The position numbers and the translations under genes were made by a program. The notes below the pieces were generated by a model. It saw only the letters and a list, made by a program, of their open reading frames with translations. It made no database searches and was not told the origin of the DNA. 64,000 bases of DNA, taken from the NCBI RefSeq assembly GCF_900095205.1, contig NZ_LT606951.1, forward strand, positions 434,001-498,000, given 5' to 3'. How positions within the stretch are numbered: position 1 is the stretch's first letter; each line of letters opens with the position of its first letter. This DNA is from Polynucleobacter necessarius. Its GTDB lineage: Bacteria > Pseudomonadota > Gammaproteobacteria > Burkholderiales > Burkholderiaceae. Positions 56,879 to 64,000 of this stretch are shown piece by piece.

Positions 56879-57849
56879 TTATTCTGGTTTAATGTTCGCT
56901 GTTTTTACAACACCACTCCATTTGGCCGCTTCAGATTTAATGAGAGCGGCAAATTCAGAGGGACTTCCTCCACCAATCTCATTACCCTGTGACAGCATCA
57001 GCTCTCTCAATTGAGAGATCTTTGAGAGCCTCATTGTGGCAGCCGTATTTAATTTATCAATAATCGCTTTAGGCGCAATCAAGCCTTGCCAATTTGAGGA
57101 CTTCAACTTTTGGGTAACCTAGCTCTACAAAGCTCGGCACATTAGGCAATAAAGGCGAGCGCTTCTTGCTGGTAATAGCCAGAGGGCGAATTTTATCAGC
57201 CTTAATGCTTGGTGCTGCAGAGTACATCTGATCAAACATGAGATCCACATTGCCAGCTATGAGATCGGTTAAGGCGGCAGACCCACTCTTATAAGGAACA
57301 TGAATCATTTGGATGCCTGCATTTAGCTCAAAAAGTTCGGCAGAAAGTTGATGGCTGCCCCCGATCCCTCCTGAAGAAAAAGTTAATACCCCTGGCTTTG
57401 CTTTTGCTGCTGCAACAATATCTTGAACATTCTTATATGGGGAATTGGGGTTGACTACTAAAACTAGAGGACCTTTTTCAATCAATATGATTGGAGTGAG
57501 ATCTGTCTCGGGGTCATAGCGCAAATTACCAAAGAGAGTTTTATTAACAGCCATTGGTGCAAAGTTACCCATGCCGATGGTGTATCCATCTGGCGCAGCT
57601 CGAACAATGGCTTCTGTACCAATATATTGCCGCCTGCCCCAGGTTTGTTATCGACAACGATGGGTTGTTTAAGAATGACACTCATCTTTTGAGTAATTTG
57701 CCGACTTCTAGAATCAGCGCTGCCCCCGGCACCGTATGGCACGATGAAATTAATGGGCTTATTTGGTAGTTGCTTTGCGCTAAAGATCCGTTGCTAAATA
57801 TGAATAGCAGGCTGATTAAGCAAATGGAGAAGTTTTGAAAAAGTCGCAT
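56879..57849 (-). pseudogene. Broken Bug/TctC-type binding protein, copy 4
   Basis: Signal peptide from ATG 57849 (FSICLISLLFIFSNGSLAQ). Further pieces are in other frames: MPYGAGGSADSRSRQITQKM and VVDNKPGAGGNI; MGNFAPMAVNKTLFGNLRYDPETDLTPIILIEKGP; HVPYKSGSAALTDLIAGNVDLMFDQ; and NWQGLIAPKAIIDKLNTAATMRL to 56879. Breaks near 57770, 57600 and 57090. Confidence 0.87.
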
Positions 57850-57877
57850 ATGTATTTTGTGGTGCTCCGTAAGGCGA

Positions 57878-58399
57878 TTAGATGATTCCGAGTGCACCCA
57901 ATAAACCTCCAATTGCAATGAGACAAAGCGGGTGCCAACGTGTAAACAATGTAAAGCCGATAGTAGCTAGGGTCAAGACATAGGCGGTTGCGCTGTGATT
58001 AATTTGAATGGCAATTTGCCATGCTGAAGCAAGTACAAGGCCAATCGCTAAAGCAGCTGCGGCATATTGAATAGACTTCTTGGTGATCGGATCCTTGATG
58101 CCTAAGATAAGTCTTTGTAAGAAGTAACTAAGGATAGAGGAAGGCCACGCTATGGCTAGCGTTGCAAGAAATGCTCCTAATACTCCAAAAATATGCCAGC
58201 CTAATAAAGTGACCGTCATAAAGTTAGGTCCTGGTGCTGCTTGAGCGATAGCAAAGTAATCTGAGAATGTTTGCAGATTAATCCAGCGCTCTTGATAGAC
58301 CGCTAAGTTTAATAATTCTGGCAGTAATGCATTTACGCCACCAAACGCCACTAGCGAAAAGGCTGATAGCTTAAGGAAGATGCTTAAAAGCATACTCAT
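57878..58399 (-). CDS. chrA: Chromate transporter ChrA, second half-protein
   Basis: 173 residues from ATG 58399. KLSAFSLVAFGGVNALLPELLNLAV and QAAPGPNFMTVTLLGWHIFG are the ChrA motif of one half; about six helices. Short-chain ChrA proteins work as pairs from adjacent genes. Its start overlaps the stop of the first half (TAATG). Intact, but the partner is interrupted. Confidence 0.85.
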   Translation of the reverse strand: MSMLLSIFLKLSAFSLVAFGGVNALLPELLNLAVYQERWINLQTFSDYFAIAQAAPGPNFMTVTLLGWHIFGVLGAFLATLAIAWPSSILSYFLQRLILGIKDPITKKSIQYAAAALAIGLVLASAWQIAIQINHSATAYVLTLATIGFTLFTRWHPLCLIAIGGLLGALGII

Positions 58400-58935
58400 T
58401 AACGAAGTGCTTTCTTGCGCGCTAAGAAAAGCGCTAATGGTAAAACTGCAAGTACTACCCACCTCAATCCAAGATGAAAGTACGTTATAGCGCAAAAGGT
58501 GATGGCAACTACCAGAAGCATTAGCGGAAAGCGGAACTCAACGCGTAGCATCTTGAAACCCGTAGATGCAATGAGACCCACACCTACTACAGGGATGCCT
58601 CGTAAGAGTCCTTTTACTGTATCTAGATAACTGTAGTGTTGATAGAGCATAGCCAATATCAACACAATGGCAATGGGTCCGAGTGTTAGGCCAAGGACTG
58701 CTGCAATAGCACCCCTTGCTCCTGCAAAGCGTGAGCCGACACAAACTGCTAGGTTCACAATATTTGGCCCAGGAACAATTTGGCAAATTCCGAGGATGGC
58801 GCTAAATTCTTCAGAGCTAAGGATTTTGTCTCGCTCTACTAAGGTTCTTCTCGCTCACGGAAGTACGCCACCAAAACCCGACATTCCAATCTTGCTAAAG
58901 CTAATAAACAGTTGTGTAGGTGTCAGGTTATTCAC
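58399..58935 (-). pseudogene. chrA: Chromate transporter ChrA, first half-protein with a nonsense codon
   Basis: From GTG 58935 (VNNLTPTQLFISFSKIGMSGFGGVLP) the frame meets TGA at 58857-58855, then continues ARRTLVERDKILSSEEFSAILGICQIVPGPNIVNLAVCVGSRFAG to 58399 without further damage. Family members have Trp after VLP, so TGG to TGA is likely. The only lesion seen. Chromate or sulfate efflux in the ancestor. Confidence 0.8.
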
Positions 58936-58957
58936 GGATGCAGTTTGGTGCAAAAAA

Positions 58958-59939
58958 TTATTGAGGTTTAAAAGGGTGTGGCAAAGGTCTGTTTTCTAGC
59001 CACGCTTCCAAAGTCTCTGTAATACCTTTTGAGAAAGTTTCAAAAATGGGTTCGGCGATAAACCCAAGATGAGGTGTGACTAATAAGTTTGGAGTATTGC
59101 GCAGGGCGTCATTTTCAGGGAGTGGTTCAATATCAAAGACATCGACTGCGGCTTGCCCAGGTCTACCTTCGGCAAGATCTTTCTGAAGATCGGGCATGTT
59201 AATGAGTGCAGCTCGTGAAGTGTTGACTAGGATAGAGTCAGGACGCATGAGGGCTAATTGATCTGCGCTGATTAATCCTTTTGTTTCTGGCCCAGCCACT
59301 AAGTGCATGGTGACAACTTTGGAGGTTTTGAGAAGCTCTTCTAGGCTAACACGCTGTAGCGTTTTCAGCAGCAGCACGTTCTGGGGTCATGCGTGGGCTC
59401 CAAGCTACTACTTCCATGCCAAATGCGGCTCCAACGCGCGCCAACTCGGCTCCCTATGGCACCAAGACCCATAATCCCCAAGCGCTCACCAGAGAGCATC
59501 GGCAATAGAGACATTGCATCTCGCCAACCTCCAGAGGAGATGAGTTTGTTTTCTTCTATGATTCGTTTAGACGCACCTAGAATCAAAGCCCATGTGAGTT
59601 CTGCGGTAGTTTCTTTAGAGGGTCCACCGGGCGTGCACGCCATCGGAATATTTCTGGAAACTAAAGCAGATGCTTCCAGGGTGCCGTTGCGTTCACCAGT
59701 AAACATTAAAAACTTGAGTTTAGGTAAGCGAGCGATCATCGCCTCGTTAAACGGAGATCGATCCCTGACGATGGCTATAGCATCGGCATCCTTTACAGCC
59801 TCATATAGAGGGCCTCATCTCGCAAGGGCTCATGATGTATGGTGAGATTCGCTTGTTAGTCTAACTTATCCCAATCGGAAAATCTACGCAGCGCACGTTC
59901 GTAATCTCCAAGCACAACGATGTTAGGTAATGAGGCCAT
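58958..59939 (-). pseudogene. Broken D-2-hydroxyacid dehydrogenase, copy 2
   Basis: From ATG 59939 (MASLPNIVVLGDYERALRR) an in-frame TAA at 59858-59856 follows WDKLD; further on the frame changes near 59810, then MIARLPKLKFLMFTGERNG, TPGGPSKETTAELTWALIL and GERLGIMGLGAIGSRVGA are readable, and another change near 59370 precedes LEELLKTSKVVTMHLVAGPETKGLI and VDVFDIEPLPENDALRNTPNLLVTPHLGF. The NAD motif and catalytic His region remain. Confidence 0.85.
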
Positions 59940-59982
59940 AAAGGGAAAGCTTTCAGTAAAGATTAGTCAGGAGTGCAAAGGC

Positions 59983-61341
59983 TTAGAATTTGTTTGAGGT
60001 CGGGTGCTTGCCCCAGTTTCCAAAGAGCTGAAATGAGTTGACGAGTTTTTTAGCGCCAATAATTGGTTCAGCTAAGCTGGTGAACTGTTGTTCTAAGTTG
60101 GCATCGCTCATTGGGTTTTCTACAGAGCCAATTGCATTCTTCACGAAAATATGAACTTCTTTGCCGTCCTTTAAATAGGCTTTGACATCCACGGAAGCTT
60201 CGCTAATAGAGGTGTCTCAGTGGTTGCATTCACTTTAGCGCGCAAAGCAACAACGTCAGGGCGGTTCACGATATCGTCAGCATATTCCCCTTCACCGGCT
60301 TGGCCAAACATTAAACCTACGGCACAGCCGTGATAAACGCTGAACTTCCCTTCGAGTCTATCCTTAGGAGTTTTCTTGCCAGTTAATTCCAATACCAATG
60401 GATGTACACGTAATTCAATGCGTTCGACATCTTCTGTTTTGACTCCTTGGGCGCGTAATTGTGCACAAGCATCAATAGCTGGATGGATTACGATGCCACA
60501 AGCAAAGGGCTTGTATGTGTTGAGGGATATCTCAAAAGACTTTCCAAGGGCTCGGTCGATCTCGGTCCAATCACACTTTGTTGTGAAACGGTTTGCATAT
60601 AACCGCGACCAGCTTCTAGCGCTTTAGGGCTTGCTGTAAAGCCATGCTTTGCTAGTAGCGCTGAAAGTGTTGTCCTGCGCGTGCTGCGCCACCTGGATGA
60701 AATGGATTTGTCATAGCGCCGAATTGTTCGCGCATACCTACAGGTTGAGACGCTGCAATACCCAAAGCCATCGTTGTTTTTTGAAGATCAAGACCCATTA
60801 AGCGAGAGCATGCAGCAACAGAACCAAGCATGCCAGTAGATCCTGTGATGTGCCAGCCGCGATGGTAATGGTCTGGGTACATCGCGTTGCCTACTCGGCA
60901 TGCGACATCAATTCCGAGAATTAAAGAATCAATCATTTGACGACCATTTGCGTTCATATGTTCGCCAAGAGCGAGAATGGCTGAGGCAATAGGACCAGCT
61001 GGATGGATTACGGTTTTGAGATGAGTGTCATCAAAGTCAAAGGTATGCGAGCTAATGCCATTAATCAAAGCAGCACCGCCCATGTCTACTTTGTCTTTGC
61101 GACCCAAGATACTTGCCTGTGGTGCTGGTTGAAATTCACGAATAGCGGCTAATGAAGATTCAACGCTTTCATGATTAGCAGCGCCGATAGCGCAACCAAG
61201 CCAATTTAAAAAAGTGCGATGTGCTTCGTGCTCCACTTCTGGTGTCCAGCCTTGACTTGGGTGCGTATTAACAAACTCTGCCAAAATTTTAGTAACTGAC
61301 GGGGCATTTAGATCGGCTGCAGCGGCAATGGCGTGTGACAT
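59983..61341 (-). pseudogene. Broken MmgE/PrpD family protein
   Basis: 2-methylcitrate dehydratase-like. From 61341: LNWLGCAIGAANHESVESSLAAI, GGAALINGISSHTFDFDDTHLKTVIHPAGPIASAILAL, GWHITGSTGMLGSVAACSRLMGL and NPFHPGGAARAGQ. The frame is lost near 60660 and the central part is scattered, then GKFSVYHGCAVGLMFGQAGEGEYADD and KLVNSFQLFGNWGK end at 59983. Three or more frameshifts. It would act in propionate or related acid catabolism. Confidence 0.85.
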
Positions 61342-61397
61342 ATTAGATTTCCTATGATTGATGTCGTTAATTTGTAGATGGATAAATAATGAACAAT

Positions 61398-62404
61398 TTA
61401 TTCAATTTCAATATTGCGATCTTTGGCAACTTTTGCCCAGCGTGCAATATCTTCTTTGATGTAATTAGTAAATTGAGCGGGTGTCATGGGCATTAATGTC
61501 ATTGCTTCGCTCGTCATCTTTTCTGAGAAGTCTGGCAAAGCGAGAACCTTATTTAATTCTGCATTGAGTTTTGCTACGATAGCTGGCGGTAAGTTAGCAG
61601 GACCTACTAAACCATACCATTGCTGGCCATCAAATCCGTTGTAACCCAATTCTTTAAAGGTCGGAATATTGGGTGCGGCCGAACTACGCTTAGATCCAGT
61701 GATTCCTAAGCCACGCACTCGGTTGGTATTGATGTAGGGAAGTGCGGCAAACAGAGTGGGGAACATGGCTTGGGTTTGGCCCGCCAATAGATTGGTATAT
61801 GCAGGACCTACACCGCGATAGGGAACATGCACCATAAATATTCCAGCGGCTAACTTGAGTTGCTCCATGCCAAGGTGGGTAAGGGTGCCAGGACCAGCTG
61901 AGCCATAACTTAACTTAGCTGGGTTCTTTTTTGCGTAATCCACAAACTCTTTAAAGTTCTTAATTGGTAAATCAGGATTAATGATGAGGACGTTAGGTGT
62001 TGCTCCAATCATCCCAATTGGCGTGAAATCCTTGATGGCGTCATAAGGTAATTTACGTACCGCAGGATTGGTTCCATGAGTACCCACATAGGCAATCATG
62101 AGGGTGTAGCCATCAGCCGGCGCTTTAGCAGTTGCTTGAGAGGCAATGGCACCGCCACACCGCCACCCATATTTTCTACAACGACTGTTTGACCGATCGA
62201 GCGAGAAAGCTTTTCTGCAACCGCACGCGCAATATTATCTAAACCACCTCCAGCGGCCACTGGCGCTATCAGTTTGATGGGCTTAACCGGATACGTTGGA
62301 GCAGTGCTTTGTGCCTGCACATTGAAGTGGGCTATCAATCCCAAAAATATAAACAGAAAGAATGGTAAAAAAATCGGCTTTTGCCGATGAGTAGATTTAG
62401 ACAT
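61398..62404 (-). pseudogene. Broken Bug/TctC-type binding protein, copy 5
   Basis: Signal peptide from ATG 62404 (PFFLFIFLGLIAHFNVQAQS), YPVKPIKLIAPVAAGGGLDNIARAVAEKLS, VVVENMGG, then one frame change near 62150. The rest is continuous: MIAYVGTHGTNPAVRKLPYDAIKDFTPIGMIG, HVPYRGVGPAYTNLLAGQTQAMFPT, to 61398. Only one lesion; the least damaged Bug gene of the window. Confidence 0.88.
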
Positions 62405-62477
62405 GTCTCGAGTCCGATTTATTGTTATTTGTTATTTTTACAGCTTAGTACTTCTACTATTGATGACCCCCAAACTC

Positions 62478-63254
62478 TTAGGTCATGCTGGCTTTAAGCT
62501 TTTTCCGAATGGAGCGCTCCACTGGTATTGAGTCGAGATTGGGTTCTAGCGCCTCACGCTCATCAAAGACAAAGCAGCTACCTTGATAATGCGCAGAACC
62601 AACCTCTTCAAAATATTTTAGTATTCCACCCTCAAGTTGGTAGCTGTGCTCCATACCAATCTCACGCATGTAAAGACCAGATTTTTCGCAGCGAATACCA
62701 CCAGTGCAGAAACTAACCAGTGTTTTATCTACTAGTTCTTCTTTGTGCGCAGAAATTGCCGCAGGAAACTCAGTGAATTTTTCGATATTGAAATGCAAAG
62801 CATTCTCAAATGTGCCATAGTCAACTTCAAACGCGTTGCGAATATCTATCATGACGACCTGACGACCAAGATCATCAGTTCCACGATCCAACCATTCTTG
62901 TAATTTCTTAGGACTAATGAAATTTGCGCGACCTTCTTCTGGGCGAATGGCTGGGTGATTCATGCGGATGATTTCATTTTTCAGCTTAATCAACATTTTT
63001 TTGAAAGGCTGATCTTCTGACCAACTCTCTTTTGCGGTGAGTGGTGCAAACCGAGGGTCTGTGCGCAACCAATCTAAAAATCCGCGCAGTTCATCCGTTT
63101 TACCTGCTAAGAACATATTGATACCTTCGCCAGTCAATAGGATGGTGCCTTTGAGTTGGCGAGCATGACATTCATCTAGCATCTTGGCGCGTAACACCGG
63201 TAAGTCATCTAGGCTGACAAATAAATAGGCGGCAATATTCAGGATCGACTTCAT
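62478..63254 (-). CDS. trhO: tRNA uridine(34) hydroxylase TrhO (rhodanese family)
   Basis: 258 residues. N-terminal acylphosphatase-like domain (GTILLTGEGINMFLAG) and rhodanese domain with VMIDIRNAFEVDYGTFENALHFNI and the catalytic loop SFCTGGIRCEKSG. TrhO (YceA) uses oxygen to make 5-hydroxyuridine at wobble position 34 of some tRNAs. Start after GAGAAAA. Intact, in keeping with retention of translation functions. Confidence 0.92.
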   Translation of the reverse strand: MKSILNIAAYLFVSLDDLPVLRAKMLDECHARQLKGTILLTGEGINMFLAGKTDELRGFLDWLRTDPRFAPLTAKESWSEDQPFKKMLIKLKNEIIRMNHPAIRPEEGRANFISPKKLQEWLDRGTDDLGRQVVMIDIRNAFEVDYGTFENALHFNIEKFTEFPAAISAHKEELVDKTLVSFCTGGIRCEKSGLYMREIGMEHSYQLEGGILKYFEEVGSAHYQGSCFVFDEREALEPNLDSIPVERSIRKKLKASMT

Positions 63255-63342
63255 TTTTCTCTCACTTGGCTACAACCGCATTATCGAGCAAATAGGCTGC
63301 GGGGGTGTTAACCTTGAGGTTTTATTGATAGGAGACAACCCC

Positions 63343-64000
63343 ATGTTGGACTTAACAAAATCGGCCAAAAGAGCCTTTAAAAACATCATATTAGGCATAT
63401 TTTTGGCCTTAGGGCTAAGTGGGTTTGTGCTGGCACAAATAGCAGGAACTGGGACTTAGCCTACCCAAAAATCTATTCGCCTGATAGCAGTATTTTCGCC
63501 GGGTGGCTCAGTTGATCAAGTCGCATGGGTTTTAGCTCCCGCATTACAGGCTGAGTTAAAGCAAAACGTGATTGTTGAAAACGTTGGTGGCGCTTCCGGT
63601 GTGATAGGCACTTCAGCAATGACCCGATCCGATCCTGATGGCTACACCTTTGCAGTCGTCTTTGATACCCATATGGCGTGAATCCCAGCCTAAAAGATAA
63701 GCTTCCCTATGACTCTATTAAAGATATCGCGCCTGTGATTTTGGTTGGTACATCACCAATGGTTTTGGTTGCCAGTAAGAAATCTGGTATTACTAGTTTT
63801 AAGCAGTTAGTCGATCTCTCTAAGACGGGTAAATAGTTATGGTTCGATTGGTATTGGTAGTTTGGGCCACTTAGCAATGGCTCGCCTGGCAAAACAAGCT
63901 GGCTTTGATTGGAACCATATATATCCCTTATCGCGGTGGAGGCCCTTTGATGCAAGATGCTCTGGGGGGTCAAGTTGAATTGGCAGTCGGTTCAGAATTT
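63343..64000 (+). pseudogene. Broken Bug/TctC-type binding protein, copy 6 (cut by window end)
   Basis: AGGAGACAACCCC precedes ATG 63343. Signal peptide (IILGIFLALGLSGFVLAQ), then TAG at 63457-63459 (after AGTGT, before PTQKSIRLIAVFSPGGS), VIVENVGGASGVIGTSAM and DPDGYTFAVVFD; then frames change near 63675, 63833 and 63915, with LPYDSIKDIAPVILVGTSPMVLV and IPYRGGGPLMQDALGGQVELAVGSEF at the end. The gene runs off the window. Confidence 0.87.

Noticed and set aside
2600..58857. Reassignment of TGA to tryptophan, as in some insect symbionts
   Set aside because: Several TGA codons stand at Trp positions, but TGA is used as a true stop in intact genes (ccmB, ccmD, ccoQ), other TGA codons stand at Arg positions, and TAA/TAG also interrupt frames. 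Frameshifts would not be explained either.
54..63999. Programmed ribosomal frameshifting
   Set aside because: Breaks occur in unrelated genes at many different sequence contexts, often several per gene and together with stops; no shared slippery site or downstream structure was seen.

Overview
The window looks like a chromosome segment of a betaproteobacterium of the Burkholderiales, most like Polynucleobacter. The signs are AT-leaning DNA, a full System I cytochrome c maturation operon, a cbb3 oxidase locus, many Bug/TctC-type periplasmic binding proteins, a phasin and several families typical of that order. The most striking property is decay. Roughly half of the genes carry frameshifts, in-frame stops or both, while two large respiratory operons are perfectly open. 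This fits a host-restricted lineage in genome reduction, such as the Polynucleobacter necessarius endosymbionts of the ciliate Euplotes. That name comes from general knowledge and the shape of the sequence; no database search was possible.

Layout. 1-12.3 kb: mostly broken genes (amidohydrolase, DUF1345, SYLF lipoprotein, HDAC-like, chalcone isomerase-like, sodC, quinone reductase, metallo-beta-lactamase fold, solute-binding proteins), with intact phasin, DUF2237, DCC thioredoxin-like, DUF3833 and DUF2452 genes among them. 12.4-15.2 kb: an intact MarR / flavodoxin / cytochrome b561 / YceI operon with a palindromic operator, followed by a broken second YceI. 15.4-22.2 kb: intact ccmABCDEFGHI. 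22.2-30.2 kb: broken SDR, TAXI binding protein, two Bug proteins, a 2OG-Fe dioxygenase, an AtuA-like protein (its small partner is intact) and an MFS permease. 30.2-39.7 kb: intact ccoI, ccoS, an FNR box, ccoNOQP, ccoG, ccoH, a small membrane protein, fnr and a DsbD_2-type protein. 39.7-43.8 kb: SulP permease, broken DUF2177 and universal stress protein genes, an intact M23 peptidase. 43.8-53.4 kb: a decayed catabolic region (two hydroxyacyl-CoA dehydrogenase paralogs, enolase superfamily, DHDPS-like, 2-hydroxyacid dehydrogenase, MFS) around an intact TAXI-TRAP transporter. 53.4-56.9 kb: intact cytochrome b561-like, cytochrome c', site-2 protease and two very small genes, a heavily broken LigB-type dioxygenase, and crcB with a short internal deletion. 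56.9-64 kb: broken Bug genes, a chrA pair (one half broken), 2-hydroxyacid dehydrogenase and MmgE/PrpD, plus an intact trhO.

How the genes work together. Ccm attaches heme to periplasmic cytochromes, which include CcoO, CcoP and the cytochrome c' encoded here. CcoI, CcoS, CcoG and CcoH assemble the copper/heme oxidase. Fnr, encoded at the end of the same block, probably drives ccoN through a perfect FNR box. Respiration at low oxygen is kept intact, while scavenging, transport and catabolism of organic acids are being lost. I saw no CRISPR array, insertion sequence, phage gene, rRNA, tRNA or recognisable defence system.
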